Assembly: GCF_027625475.1 (NCBI RefSeq)
Contig: NZ_CP115174.1
Span: 4,000,501 to 4,064,500, forward strand
DNA: 64,000 nt
Direction: 5' to 3'
From: Sphingomonas abietis
GTDB taxonomy: Bacteria > Pseudomonadota > Alphaproteobacteria > Sphingomonadales > Sphingomonadaceae
In this document: positions 7,639 through 19,658 of the stretch, piece after piece
Numbering within the stretch: the first letter of the stretch is position 1
Layout: every line of letters begins with the position of its first letter
Position numbers and translations under genes: made by a program
Notes under the pieces: generated by a model
The model's input: the letters and a program-made list of their open reading frames with translations, nothing else
Database searches by the model: none
Told to the model about the DNA's origin: nothing

Positions 7639-8813
7639 TGCCGATCAGCAATAGCGCCGCCCCCGTATTCCACCCCCCCGTCGACTTCGCCGCCGAGGGC
7701 CAGGCCCTCGCCGCCGAAACCAGCCAGTGGATATCGGACCATTGGCTCCAGCTGCTGATCGCGGTCGGCATCGCCGTCGTCATCGTGTTCGCGCTGCTCG
7801 CCGTGCAGAAGGGCGCGCAGCGGCTGTGTCGCGAGGATGACGCGCTGGTCAGCTGGCGGACGATCATCGGCCGGATCGCCGCCCGCACGCGCTTCTGGTT
7901 CCTCGTGATCGTCGCCGCCCGGCTGGTCGATGGCTATGCCGATGCGCCGCCGCTGGTCGACAAGACGATCGCCTTCCTGTTCACCGTCGGCCTCACCTTC
8001 CAGGCGGCGCTATGGGCACGCGAGCTGGTGATCGGCTTCGTCGAGCATCGCGCCGGCGCCGCCGAAAATACCGGCGGTGCGCTGACATCGGCGATGGGGA
8101 TCATCCGCTTCCTCGTCACCTTCGCGCTGTTCTCGATCGCGCTGATCTTGGTGCTGGGCAATCTCGGGGTCAACGTGGCGGGGCTCGTCGCCGGTCTCGG
8201 CGTCGGCGGCATCGCCATCGGTCTCGCCGCGCAGGGCGTGTTCGCCGATCTGTTCGCCGGCATCTCGATCCTGTTCGATCGGCCGTTCCGGGTCGGCGAG
8301 AATATCAGCTACGGCAGCAGCGCCGGCACGGTGGTGGCGATCGGCATGAAGACCACCCGCATCCGCGCCTACACCGGCGAGCTGATCATCATCTCGAACA
8401 AGAATCTGCTCGACAAGGAGATCATGAACGTCACCGGGCGCGACCATATCCGCCTGAGCTTCACCCTGTCCGTCACCTACGAGACCCCGCCCGATACGCT
8501 GGCACGGATTCCGGCGATGCTGAAGGAGATGGGCGAGGCCGAGAAGGTGAATGTGGCGCGCGCGGGCTTCGATGCGTTCGGCGCGAGTTCGCTGGATTTC
8601 GCCTTCACCATCGACATTCCGGGCAGCGACTGGTCGATCGCCCACCCGATGCGCGACCGGCTGCTGGTGACGATCATGAAGCGCTTCGCGGCGGAAGGGG
8701 TCGGCCTCGCCTATCCGACCCAGACCACCTACACCGCCGCGCCCGATGGCCGGCTGATCATGCCCTATGCCGAAACGCCGGGCGCGACGGGCGCGCAATC
8801 GGCGCAGCCCTGA
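7638..8813 (+). CDS. MscS-family mechanosensitive ion channel
   Basis: 391 residues. Several hydrophobic helices precede the pore-lining TM3 signature (LGVNVAGLVAGLGVGGIAIG, then LAAQ), which is followed by the DLFAGISILFDRPFRVGE turn into the beta domain and the TRIRAYTGELIIISNKNLL region. The channel opens under membrane tension and releases solutes during hypo-osmotic shock. It is longer than E. coli MscS (286 aa) because of extra N-terminal helices. It overlaps the topoisomerase IB stop by one base, an operonic pairing with no obvious functional link. Confidence 0.92.
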   Translation: MPISNSAAPVFHPPVDFAAEGQALAAETSQWISDHWLQLLIAVGIAVVIVFALLAVQKGAQRLCREDDALVSWRTIIGRIAARTRFWFLVIVAARLVDGYADAPPLVDKTIAFLFTVGLTFQAALWARELVIGFVEHRAGAAENTGGALTSAMGIIRFLVTFALFSIALILVLGNLGVNVAGLVAGLGVGGIAIGLAAQGVFADLFAGISILFDRPFRVGENISYGSSAGTVVAIGMKTTRIRAYTGELIIISNKNLLDKEIMNVTGRDHIRLSFTLSVTYETPPDTLARIPAMLKEMGEAEKVNVARAGFDAFGASSLDFAFTIDIPGSDWSIAHPMRDRLLVTIMKRFAAEGVGLAYPTQTTYTAAPDGRLIMPYAETPGATGAQSAQP

Positions 8814-9046
8814 TCGGAGAATGCGAAAGCGGTGGGTGGATCGCCCCCCGTCGCGCTCGCGGATTCCCCGATACACCGGAACCCCGCCGTCACCCCGGCC
8901 TTGAGCCGGGGTCCAGCGTCCTTTGTTACGGTTCAGGCAAGCAAGAAGCGGGATCCCGGATCAGGTCCGGGATGACGCGATGTAATGCGAGCGATGCCCG
9001 CCTCTTCGAACCCGCCTCTTGGAAGGCGCGGAAGGTCGATCCGCCG
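8814..9046. other. intergenic region with an inverted palindrome pair
   Basis: Lies between the convergent mscS-like and dipeptide epimerase genes. It holds the REPIN-like doublet at 8889-8976. I see no gene and no clear U-tract terminator. The repeat hairpins may serve as terminators. Confidence 0.6.
8889..8976. repeat. REPIN-like inverted pair of 29-base palindromes (pair 1)
   Basis: Left copy 8889-8917 begins GTCA and forms an 8-bp stem (ACCCCGGC/GCCGGGGT) with loop CTTGA. Right copy 8948-8976 is inverted and forms ATCCCGGA/TCCGGGAT with loop CCTGA. The two differ mainly at stem positions where both partners changed, so each hairpin stays perfect. The same family occurs at 32721-32749 and 33082-33110. 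Confidence 0.75.
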
Positions 9047-10039
9047 TCACCCCCACAGGGTCGGCTGGGCGTTGAGCATCTTGCCGCCCTCGAAACGGAA
9101 GCCGTCGGGGCGATCGCGGGCGAGCAGCAGCGGCCCGTCGAGATCGGCCCACTCCGCCCCTTGCGCCGCCAGGAAGGCGGGCGCCACGCCGAGCGAGGTG
9201 GAGAGCATGCAGCCCACCATCAGCTTCAGCCCGGCCGCGCGCGCCTCCTTGGAGAGGAGCAGCGCCTCGGTCAGCCCGCCGGCCTTGTCGAGCTTGATGT
9301 TCACCGCCTGATAGCGGCCGATGCAGCGCGCCAGATCGCTGCGATCGTGGCAGCTTTCATCGGCGCACAGCGGGATCGGGCTCTTCACCCCATCGAGCAG
9401 ATGATCCTCGCCGGCGCGCACCGGCTGCTCGATCAGTTCGACGCCATAGGGCACCAGCGCCGCCGCCTCGGCCGCGACGTCGCGCCCGGTCCACGCCTCG
9501 TTGGCATCGACCACCAGCCGTGCCTCGGGCGCGCCGCAGCGCACCGCCGCCACCCGCGCGACATCGCCCTCGCCGGCCAGCTTGAGCTTGAGCAACGGAT
9601 ATTTGCCCGCCGTCGCGCGCGCGTCCGCCTCCATCTTCTCCGGCTCGCCGAGCGAGATGGTGTAGGCGGTCGCCACCGGCTTGGGCTCTTCCAGCCCGCC
9701 CAGCCGCCATACCGGCAGGCCGATCCGCCGGGCGTCCAGCTCCCACAGCGCGGTGTCGATCGCGTTGCGCGCCGCGCCGCGCGGCATCAGGGTCAGCAGA
9801 TCGGCGCGGCTCGCTCCCTCGGCGATGACGCCGGACATGGCGAGGATCTGATCGCGCACGCTCTCGGCAGTCTCGCCATGATAATAAATGGCGGTCGCCT
9901 CGCCGCGGCCCCGCGATTCGGCTTCGGCGACGGTCGCGACGACGACGTCCACCTCGGTCTTGGCGCCGCGCGCAATGATGAAGGCGCCGGCCACCGGCCA
10001 GCGTTCGATTCGCGCGGCAAGACGCACGGTTGCAGCCAT
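9047..10039 (-). CDS. dipeptide (L-Ala-D/L-Glu-type) epimerase, enolase superfamily
   Basis: 330 residues. It has the muconate-lactonising subgroup pattern: KLKL with catalytic Lys153, metal ligands Asp178 (DAN), Glu204 (EQP) and Asp227 (DES), and a second lysine in NIKLDKAGG near 249-252. The family epimerises L-Ala-D-Glu during murein peptide recycling, and some members act on other dipeptides. The start is the ATG at 10039. A GTG sits directly before it. It follows the exported TPR-like gene by about 10 bases and probably shares its operon with the PHA depolymerase gene. Confidence 0.88.
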   Translation of the reverse strand: MAATVRLAARIERWPVAGAFIIARGAKTEVDVVVATVAEAESRGRGEATAIYYHGETAESVRDQILAMSGVIAEGASRADLLTLMPRGAARNAIDTALWELDARRIGLPVWRLGGLEEPKPVATAYTISLGEPEKMEADARATAGKYPLLKLKLAGEGDVARVAAVRCGAPEARLVVDANEAWTGRDVAAEAAALVPYGVELIEQPVRAGEDHLLDGVKSPIPLCADESCHDRSDLARCIGRYQAVNIKLDKAGGLTEALLLSKEARAAGLKLMVGCMLSTSLGVAPAFLAAQGAEWADLDGPLLLARDRPDGFRFEGGKMLNAQPTLWG

Positions 10040-10049
10040 CACATATCTC

Positions 10050-11693
10050 TCATGTCGTCGATGTTCCCGCGGCGGGATCGCTCGCGGGCGGCGCCGGCAG
10101 GGCGCGCGGGGTGGCCGAGGGCCAATAAGGCTTGGGCAGGATCCGGGCGACGCGATCGAACGCCGCCTTCACGTCCGGGCGCAGCAGCAGCCGCGCCCAC
10201 AGCCCTCTCAGACGCGACACCGGGTGCGGCGGCAGGGCGCCATCCGGCTGGAACTGATCGGCCAGGCGATCCGGGCCGTCCGGCGTGGCGAGCGTGGCGA
10301 CGGCGATCGCCGCCGCCTCGTCGTCGCGCCCGGCGCAAAGAAGTCCTTCGATCGCGGCGGCGGGATTGTCGGCGGTGACGGCCTTCAGCGCATCGCCGGC
10401 CGCCTTCGCCTCGGCAGCACGGCCGAGGCCGGTCAGCGCGCAGACCTGATTGCGCCGCAACCAGGCGAGGCCGAAGGGCGACAGGAAATCCGGCTGGGCC
10501 ACGCCGGCCTGCGCCACCGCCAGTTCCTCGTCATAGCGGCCTGCCTGGTCGAGCATCTCGGCCAGCGAGATCAATGCGCCGGCCGCCTCGGGATTGGTCT
10601 TGAAATCGACCTTCATGAACGGGCGAAGCCGATCGAGCGCCTTGTCGCGCGCGCCGGACGCCGCCAGCGCATCGGCATCGATCAGCACGGTGCCGACCTG
10701 ATCCTCGCTCATCCGCGGGCCGATCGCGGTCGCTCCGGCCACGCTCGGGACATCGTCGAAGCGCCCCAGGAAGGCGAAGGCGCGCGCCGCATCCAGTATC
10801 GCCTGCGGATCGGCCGGCGTGGCGGCATAGCTATCGAGCGCGGTGCGGGCGAACTGGTCGATCGCCAGCCCTGCCTGCGGCCCCAGCCGCGCCTCGATAT
10901 CCGGCCATAGCGCGCTGTAGCGACGCTCCAGCGCCATATCCCACAGCAGGTTCGGGCGGCTGACGCGATCCAGCAGCTGGCGCGCATCGTCCACCGCCTG
11001 CTTGTCGAGCAGCGCGCCGACGGCATCGGCGGCAAGCGCTTCGGCGAGTTCGGGCTGGTCCGGCGGATCATAATCGGCCAGCGCCAAAGCCAGCGACACC
11101 CGGTCGCGCCGCACCGTATCGCCGGACACGGTGAGCTTCTGCGCCAGCGCCTGCCACAGGCTGCCGGGCATCAGCGCCAGCGCCTTGGATCGTTCGTCGG
11201 CGATCGCGCCCATCGCATCGGCCGCCTCGGCGAAGCGACCGGCATCGGCATCGGCGAACACCTCGAAGCCCTGCACCAGCGGGTTGGTCGGCGCCGTCTC
11301 CTTGAGTTCGGCGAGCACCGGCGCGATCTCGGCGCCCCGGCCGGCACCGGCCAGGCAGGGCAGCCGCAGCAACTGGGCCGAGAAGCGCGACGGCGTTCCG
11401 GCCCCGGCATGGCCCGCCACCAGCGGATCGAGCAGCGCCAGCACCGCCTTGCAATCGCCGGCCCTGGCCAGCTCCATGCCCCGCGCGACGGCGACCTCCG
11501 GCCCGACACGGCCCTTGGGCGGCGCGATCGGGTTTCTCGGCACCGCCGCGACCGACGGCGCGCAGGCCAGCATGGCGCTAACCAGCAGAAGCGGAGCCAG
11601 CCCCAAGGACGGCCGCCCCGAGGCTCGGGACGAGACCGGCACGACGGTGATGCGGGAGGTGGTCAACGACCGCCGCCTGCGATCAGGCTTCAT
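10050..11693 (-). CDS. exported helical-repeat protein, 547 aa
   Basis: A basic N-terminus and hydrophobic stretch (about residues 29-50, LGLAPLLLVSAMLACAPSVA) look like a signal peptide. Because it is preceded by ~28 residues, a later start is possible. The rest is alanine/leucine-rich with regularly spaced helices like TPR or Sel1-type arrays (for example ALALMPGSLWQALAQKL and LISLAEMLDQAGRYDEELAV). Such proteins act as periplasmic scaffolds. The ATG lies inside the end of phaZ (11-base overlap), implying cotranscription. No specific function is assigned. Confidence 0.65.
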   Translation of the reverse strand: MKPDRRRRSLTTSRITVVPVSSRASGRPSLGLAPLLLVSAMLACAPSVAAVPRNPIAPPKGRVGPEVAVARGMELARAGDCKAVLALLDPLVAGHAGAGTPSRFSAQLLRLPCLAGAGRGAEIAPVLAELKETAPTNPLVQGFEVFADADAGRFAEAADAMGAIADERSKALALMPGSLWQALAQKLTVSGDTVRRDRVSLALALADYDPPDQPELAEALAADAVGALLDKQAVDDARQLLDRVSRPNLLWDMALERRYSALWPDIEARLGPQAGLAIDQFARTALDSYAATPADPQAILDAARAFAFLGRFDDVPSVAGATAIGPRMSEDQVGTVLIDADALAASGARDKALDRLRPFMKVDFKTNPEAAGALISLAEMLDQAGRYDEELAVAQAGVAQPDFLSPFGLAWLRRNQVCALTGLGRAAEAKAAGDALKAVTADNPAAAIEGLLCAGRDDEAAAIAVATLATPDGPDRLADQFQPDGALPPHPVSRLRGLWARLLLRPDVKAAFDRVARILPKPYWPSATPRALPAPPASDPAAGTSTT

Positions 11694-12903
11694 GCTCCGC
11701 GATCCACTGCTCCAGCACCGGCGCGATCTCCTCGCGCCAGCGGCGACCGTTGAAGATGCCGTAATGGCCGACCTTCTCGGCGAGCAGATATTTCTTCTTC
11801 TCGTCGGGCAGGTTGGTGGCGATGGTCAGCGCCGCGCGGGTCTGGCCGACGCCGGAGATATCGTCCCGCTCGCCCTCGACGGCGAGGATCGCGATGTCGG
11901 TGATCGCCGCCGGATCGACCTTGCGCCCGCGATGGAGCAGCTCGCCCTTGGGCAGCTTGTGCTGCTGGAACACGTCGGCGATGGTCTGGAGGTAGAATTC
12001 CTCGGTCATGTCGCAGACCGAGCGATATTCCTCGTAGAAGGCCTTGGTGGCGTCGGCGCTTTCCTCGTCGCCCTGCACCAGATGGTTGAACATCTTATAG
12101 TGGCTCATCAGGTGGTTGCCGAGGTTCATCGCCATGAAGCCGGTGAGCTGGAGGAAGCCCGGATAGACCTTCCGCCCGCCGCCCGGATAGAAGAAGGGCA
12201 CGGTGGCGATGACATTCTGCTCGAACCACGCCATCGGCCGCTGGGTGGCAACGGTGTTGACCGCGGTCGGCGCCTCGCGGGTATCGACCGGGCCGCCCAT
12301 CATGGTGAGCGTGGCAGGGCGCGCCGGATTCTGGTCCGCGCTCATCAGGCAGGCGGCGGCATAGACCGGCACCGACGGCTGGCAGACCGCCAGGACATGC
12401 GCGCCCGGCCCGATATGCTCCAGGAATTCCACGACATAATCGACATAATCGTCGAGATCGAAGCGGCCGTCGGCGAGCGGCACCAGCTTCGCGTCGCGCC
12501 AGTCGGTGATGTAGAGATCGTGGCCGGGCAGCATCCGCTCGGCGGTGCCGCGCAGCAGCGTGGCATAATGGCCGGACATCGGCGCGACGATCAGCAGCTT
12601 GGGCTGGCCCTCCACGCCCTCCTTGCGGAAGCGCTTGAGCTGGCCGAACGGTTTGCGCAGCACAATCTCCTCGAACACCGTCACCGTCTCGCCGTCGACC
12701 ACCGCCGACTCGAAGCCGAATCCCGGCTTGCCGCGCGGCTGGGAGGCATGGGCGAAGACGTCGAGGCCGGAGGCGATCATCGGGCCGAAACCGTGCTGGC
12801 CCAGCGGATTGGCGGGGTTTTGCAGCCACTCGGCGCCCATGTTCGCCATCAGGCTCGCGCCCGACAGCCAGGACTTCTGCATTTCATAGGCATCGTACAG
12901 CAA
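11683..12903 (-). CDS. phaZ: intracellular polyhydroxyalkanoate depolymerase
   Basis: 406 residues. It begins MLYDAYEMQKSW, as intracellular PHB depolymerases do, and carries the cysteine variant of the lipase box (AVCQPSVP, Cys174), the family nucleophile on native amorphous granules. Other conserved stretches are LLIVAPMSGHYATLLRGT, YITDWRDAKLVP and KVGHYGIFNGRRWR, the last probably holding the catalytic histidine. It mobilises carbon stored as polyhydroxyalkanoate granules. It is first in a leftward cluster with a TPR-like exported protein and a dipeptide epimerase. Confidence 0.92.
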   Translation of the reverse strand: MLYDAYEMQKSWLSGASLMANMGAEWLQNPANPLGQHGFGPMIASGLDVFAHASQPRGKPGFGFESAVVDGETVTVFEEIVLRKPFGQLKRFRKEGVEGQPKLLIVAPMSGHYATLLRGTAERMLPGHDLYITDWRDAKLVPLADGRFDLDDYVDYVVEFLEHIGPGAHVLAVCQPSVPVYAAACLMSADQNPARPATLTMMGGPVDTREAPTAVNTVATQRPMAWFEQNVIATVPFFYPGGGRKVYPGFLQLTGFMAMNLGNHLMSHYKMFNHLVQGDEESADATKAFYEEYRSVCDMTEEFYLQTIADVFQQHKLPKGELLHRGRKVDPAAITDIAILAVEGERDDISGVGQTRAALTIATNLPDEKKKYLLAEKVGHYGIFNGRRWREEIAPVLEQWIAEHEA

Positions 12904-13098
12904 TGTGATCTCCCGGGGCGCCAGCGCGACAGGCTAGCACGGAAAAGCTTTGCGGCCTTCTAACGCATCGCGCGCTCTTCGCGCTTGCAAAATAAGTATG
13001 CGGCGGCGCGGATGCGACCGCCCGACCGGGCGGGCCACGCAAAAACCCTGCCGACGGGGCGGATTGAGCGGCACGGCAGGGGGTGCTACCGCCCGCGC

Positions 13099-14892
13099 AT
13101 GGCCCGTTCCCCCGTCAAAGCCGCCCCGCCGACCGATCCCAAACAGCGGAGGATCGGCAATCTCGGCCTCGTCTGGAAGCGGGCGCTGCGCTATCCCGGC
13201 CATATTGCAGCTGCGTTCGCGGCACTGTGCATCTCGGCCGCCGGCACGCTCGGCATCCCCTATGGGCTGAAGCGCGTGATCGACCGGGGCTTCTCCTCGG
13301 GCGTCGATCCGCATGGCGTCACCACCTCCTTCCATTATCTGCTGATGATCGTCGCGGTGCTGGCGGTGGCGACGGCGACGCGCTTCTGGTTCGTCTCGTG
13401 GATCGGCGAGCGGGTGGTGGCGGACCTGCGGGTCGAGGTGCAGGACAATCTGCTCACCCTGTCGCCGCGCTTCTTCGAGGAGAATCGCCCGTCCGAGATC
13501 GCCTCGCGGCTGACCTCCGATACCGCGCTGATCGAGCAGGTCGTCGGCACCACCGTCTCGGTGGCGCTGCGCTCCACCTTCACGATGGTGGGCGGCGTGG
13601 TGTTCCTGTTCACCCTGTCGGTGAAGCTCGCGCTGATGATGGTGATCGCGCTGCCGCTGGTGCTGGTGCCGGTGATCCTGCTGGGTCGCAAGGTACGCGG
13701 TTTCTCGCGCACCTCGCAGGACAAGATCGCCGAGGTCGGCGCCCGCGCCACCGAGACGCTCGGCGCGATGAAGATCGTCCAGGCGTTCAACCAGGAGCAG
13801 CGCGAGGCCACCCGCTTCCGCCTCGCCGCCGAGGCGGTGTTCGCCGCCGCCAAGCGCCGCATGGCGGTGCGCGCGGTGATGACCGCGTTGATCATCGGCC
13901 TGTTCTTCGGCGCGATCGTGCTGATCCTGTGGGAAGGCGCGCTGGACGTCGCCAGCGGCCGGATGTCCGGCGGCGCGATCACCGCCTTCGTCGCCACCTG
14001 CGGCATCGTCGCCGGCTCGTTCGGCTCGCTGGCCGAGGTCTATGGCGATCTGCTGCGCGGCGCCGGCGCCGCGAGCCGCCTGCACGAGCTGCTCGCCGAG
14101 CGCGCCGAGATCCGCGCGCCGGCCCATCCGCGCACCTTGCCCGAACCCGCGCTCGGCCACCTGCGCTTCGACGATGTGACCTTCCGCTACCCGACCCGGC
14201 CGGACATGGCCGCATTGGACGGCTTCACGCTCGATATCCCGCCCGGCCAGACGGTGGCGGTGGTCGGCCCGTCCGGCGCCGGCAAGTCGACATTGCTGGC
14301 GCTCGCCCAGCGTTTCTACGATCCGCAGGACGGCCGGATGCTGCTCGACGGCGTGCCGCTGACCGAGGTCGATCCCGCCGATATCCGCCGCCGCATCGCG
14401 ATGGTGCCGCAGGACACGGTGATCTTCGGGGCGTCGGCCCGCGACAATCTCCGCTACGGCCGCTGGGACGCCAGCGACGCCGCGCTGTGGGACGCCGCCG
14501 AGGCGGCCAACGCCGCCACCTTCCTGCGCGGGTTGCCCGACGGCCTCGACACCTTCCTCGGCGAAGGCGGCGCGCGGCTTTCGGGCGGCCAGCGCCAGCG
14601 CGTCGCGATCGCCCGCGCGCTGCTCCGCGATGCCCCGCTGCTGCTGCTCGACGAGGCCACCTCGGCGCTCGATGCGGAGAGCGAGCGGCTCGTCCAGGAT
14701 GCGCTCGACCGGCTGATGAAGGGCCGCACCACGATGGTGATCGCCCACCGCCTCGCCACCGTCCGCCAGGCCGACAGCATCGTGGTGATGGAGGCCGGGC
14801 GAATCGTCGAGCAGGGCACCCACGACCAGCTGTTCGCCGGCTCCGGCCTCTATGCCCGCCTCGCCAAGCTTCAGTTCGACACGGCGGGATGA
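13099..14892 (+). CDS. ABC transporter, fused permease and ATP-binding domains (exporter type)
   Basis: 597 residues. A six-helix permease half (about residues 25-320) is followed by a nucleotide-binding domain with Walker A GPSGAGKST, signature LSGGQRQRVAIARALL, Walker B LLLLDEATSALDAES and H-loop IAHRLATV. It is an MsbA/lipid or multidrug exporter-like half transporter acting as a homodimer. The start at 13099 is chosen because upstream codons look intergenic, though no strong ribosome-binding site is seen. It is divergent from phaZ. The substrate is unknown. Confidence 0.88.
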   Translation: MARSPVKAAPPTDPKQRRIGNLGLVWKRALRYPGHIAAAFAALCISAAGTLGIPYGLKRVIDRGFSSGVDPHGVTTSFHYLLMIVAVLAVATATRFWFVSWIGERVVADLRVEVQDNLLTLSPRFFEENRPSEIASRLTSDTALIEQVVGTTVSVALRSTFTMVGGVVFLFTLSVKLALMMVIALPLVLVPVILLGRKVRGFSRTSQDKIAEVGARATETLGAMKIVQAFNQEQREATRFRLAAEAVFAAAKRRMAVRAVMTALIIGLFFGAIVLILWEGALDVASGRMSGGAITAFVATCGIVAGSFGSLAEVYGDLLRGAGAASRLHELLAERAEIRAPAHPRTLPEPALGHLRFDDVTFRYPTRPDMAALDGFTLDIPPGQTVAVVGPSGAGKSTLLALAQRFYDPQDGRMLLDGVPLTEVDPADIRRRIAMVPQDTVIFGASARDNLRYGRWDASDAALWDAAEAANAATFLRGLPDGLDTFLGEGGARLSGGQRQRVAIARALLRDAPLLLLDEATSALDAESERLVQDALDRLMKGRTTMVIAHRLATVRQADSIVVMEAGRIVEQGTHDQLFAGSGLYARLAKLQFDTAG

Positions 14893-14965
14893 ACCGTTCG
14901 TCGCGCACCGGAAGAATCCGTTAACCATATCGGCCGAGAAGGGCTCCAGACCAATGGAGGCCGCG

Positions 14966-15136
14966 ATGAGTAATGATTACGCGATGACCATGATCGACCG
15001 GATGATCGCCCGCGGCGCGCGCGGCGCCGGGCCGTCCGAACCGATCGATCCGACCCGCCGCGCCATGGTGGATCGGCTGGTCGACGAGATCCGCGCGATC
15101 GACACCGGCCAGCGGGGCCGCCAGCAGCGGCACTGA
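14966..15136 (+). CDS. small hypothetical protein, 56 aa
   Basis: MSNDYAMTMIDRMIARGARG onward, with a helical charged C-terminus (MVDRLVDEIRAIDTG). The ATG at 14966 has a strong GGAGG site 6 bases upstream, which supports translation. No signal peptide or membrane segment. It lies between the ABC exporter and ygfZ, 73 bases after the exporter stop. No family is recognised. Confidence 0.55.
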   Translation: MSNDYAMTMIDRMIARGARGAGPSEPIDPTRRAMVDRLVDEIRAIDTGQRGRQQRH

Positions 15137-15196
15137 GCCGCATCCCCCCGCCCGGACGGGTTTATTTCGTCTCCTGCCGCGCCTACCTTGGCTGGC

Positions 15197-15991
15197 ATGA
15201 GCACCGCCACCCTCCTCGCCGCCCGCGCGCTGATCCGCCTTTCGGGCGCGGATGTCGCCGGCTTCCTGCAAGGGCTCGTCACCAACGACACCGCGACGCT
15301 GGCGGACGGACAGCCGGTCTGGGCGGGCCTGCTGACCGCCCAGGGCAAGGCCCAGTGGGATTTCCTCCTCTGGCCGGATGGCGACGACATACTGGTCGAT
15401 TGCGAGGCCGAACAGGCCGACGCGCTGGCCAAGCGGCTGACCATGTACCGCCTGCGCCGCCCGATCACGATCGCACGCGACGACTCGCTGGCGGTCCACT
15501 GGCGGCCGGAGCTGGACGACAGCGCCGCGACGCGGGCGACCGCCGATCCCCGCCTCGCCGCCCTGGGTTCGCGCTGGCTGTCGCCGGCCCATGGCACCGA
15601 CACCGCCGATCTTGCATGGCGGACCTGGCGGCTCGGCCATGGCGTGACCGAGGGCCTCGCCGAACTCGGCAGCGACAAGACCCTGTGGCTGGAGACCAAC
15701 GCGGTCGATCTCCATGGCGTGAGCTTCACCAAGGGCTGCTATGTCGGGCAGGAGAATACCGCGCGGATGAACTGGCGGCAGAAGGTCAATCGCCGGCTGG
15801 TGGTGTGCGAGGTCGATGCCGATCCCGGCGAGGCGGCGCGCGCCTGGTATCCCGATCTCGGCCTCGCGGTGGCGCTGGTGCGGGTCGAGCATCTGCGCGG
15901 CGACGGCCCGGTCAGGCTCGGCACGGTCGAGGCGCGGCCGCTCAGGCCGGCATGGCTGGCCGCGGCGATCGCGGAGGAGCAACCGGCATGA
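15197..15991 (+). CDS. ygfZ: folate-binding protein YgfZ (iron-sulfur cluster maintenance)
   Basis: 264 residues. The diagnostic motif KGCYVGQE (Lys179, Cys181) is present, with the N-terminal LIRLSGADVAGFLQGLVTND expected of the GcvT-like fold. YgfZ uses tetrahydrofolate to help make or repair certain Fe-S enzymes. The ATG at 15197 is used; a TTG three codons upstream is less likely. Its stop overlaps the next ATG (ATGA at 15988-15991), so a small membrane protein is cotranscribed. Such a pairing may reflect only operon economy. Confidence 0.9.
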   Translation: MSTATLLAARALIRLSGADVAGFLQGLVTNDTATLADGQPVWAGLLTAQGKAQWDFLLWPDGDDILVDCEAEQADALAKRLTMYRLRRPITIARDDSLAVHWRPELDDSAATRATADPRLAALGSRWLSPAHGTDTADLAWRTWRLGHGVTEGLAELGSDKTLWLETNAVDLHGVSFTKGCYVGQENTARMNWRQKVNRRLVVCEVDADPGEAARAWYPDLGLAVALVRVEHLRGDGPVRLGTVEARPLRPAWLAAAIAEEQPA

Positions 15992-16275
15992 GCGAACCGC
16001 TCCATCCGCTGCCGCCGAGCCGCTCGGCGACCATGGGTGGGGTCGGCGCGATCTTCGTGACGGGCCTCTTCGCGATCATCGCGGCCGCCGCCGTGCTGCT
16101 GCTGGCCGACCGCTACGGTTTCCGCATGGAGACGATCGACTGGGTGCTGCTCGGCGCGGTGCTGCTGCTCACCTTGGGCGGCGGCTTCGCCCTCGCCCGC
16201 ATGATCCGCGCCGACCCCGGCACGATCGGAGAGGCCCGCTTCGACACCTCCCACCCGGACGATCCGGCCGACTGA
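15988..16275 (+). CDS. small membrane protein, 95 aa
   Basis: Two membrane helices (about residues 20-41 and 52-70) separated by a short DRYGFRMETIDW loop, with an acidic C-terminal tail. It overlaps the ygfZ stop by four bases and has GGAGGAGC upstream, so it is translationally coupled. No known domain is recognised. Confidence 0.6.
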   Translation: MSEPLHPLPPSRSATMGGVGAIFVTGLFAIIAAAAVLLLADRYGFRMETIDWVLLGAVLLLTLGGGFALARMIRADPGTIGEARFDTSHPDDPAD

Positions 16276-16478
16276 GATCGGCTATCGTCTCGGTGCAGGC
16301 CTCGGCCACGGGGACGGCCTTCGACGGCGCTCAGGCCGAACGGGAGGATGGCCTTACCCCGTGACGCGGACGGAGCCCTGACGCCCCCGCGCCCGCACCC
16401 GCACCCGCACCCGCAACCAATGAAAAGGGCGGCCACGGCTCACGCCGCGCCGCCCTTCCGTATGTCCTGGATCGCGCC
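16276..16478. other. intergenic region: solitary palindrome, hexamer repeat, terminator
   Basis: Between convergent genes. It contains a solitary, inverted copy of the GTTCGG..CTGAG..GTCGAAG palindrome family (16314-16344), about four tandem CCCGCA units (16391-16414), and the aconitase terminator. No gene seen. Confidence 0.6.
16421..16460 (-). terminator. rho-independent terminator of acnA
   Basis: Nine-base arms AAGGGCGGC (16425-16433) and GCCGCCCTT (16449-16457), followed on the minus strand by TTTTC. It lies 22 bases beyond the aconitase stop. Confidence 0.75.
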
Positions 16479-19157
<2,679 letters not shown>

Positions 19158-19353
19158 GAGCGATGTCCTATTCTGCAGAGCCGAAGAGTCGCGTGGCCTT
19201 AGCAAGGGGTCGGCTATTGGGAAAGGGCGCGGCGGATGGCTGCGAATCGGTCGCAACGGATCGGCGGTGCGAAGATTTGGCGTATCGCCGCGAAGACGCT
19301 AAGAGCGCCCCTGAAACCGGGTGCCACGCACCGCCAATCCACCGGATGATATC

Positions 19354-19632
19354 ATGAGCGACACGCCTCCCGACCGCCTCTCCGTCAACCCGCGCAGCCC
19401 GCTTTACGACGCGGATCTGCTCTCGCGCGGCGTCGGCATCCGCTTCAACGGTGTCGAAAAGACCAATGTCGAGGAATATTGCGTGTCCGAGGGCTGGATC
19501 AAGGTCGCGGCCGGCCGCGCCGTCGATCGCAAGGGCAACCCGATGACGCTCAAGCTCAAGGGCCAGGTCGAGCCTTATTACGAGCGCGCCGCCGCCGATG
19601 CCACGGCGAACGAGGGCGACGCCGAAGCCTGA
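19354..19632 (+). CDS. DUF3297 family protein
   Basis: 92 residues, MSDTPPDRLSVNPRSPLYDA onward, with the conserved RGVGIRFNG, VEEYCVSEGWIKVAAG and GNPMTLKLKGQVEPYYE segments of the DUF3297 family. It is a small cytoplasmic protein of unknown function, widespread in proteobacteria. The ATG at 19354 is chosen by family match; an upstream in-frame GTG exists at 19321. It is divergent from acnA. Confidence 0.85.
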   Translation: MSDTPPDRLSVNPRSPLYDADLLSRGVGIRFNGVEKTNVEEYCVSEGWIKVAAGRAVDRKGNPMTLKLKGQVEPYYERAAADATANEGDAEA

Positions 19633-19658
19633 TCCCTGCCATGCCCCAGGAGCACGCC

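Noticed and set aside
16391..16414. Tandem CCCGCA hexamers as a CRISPR or VNTR locus
   Set aside because: Only about four short units with no spacers, and outside any gene; simple low-complexity sequence.
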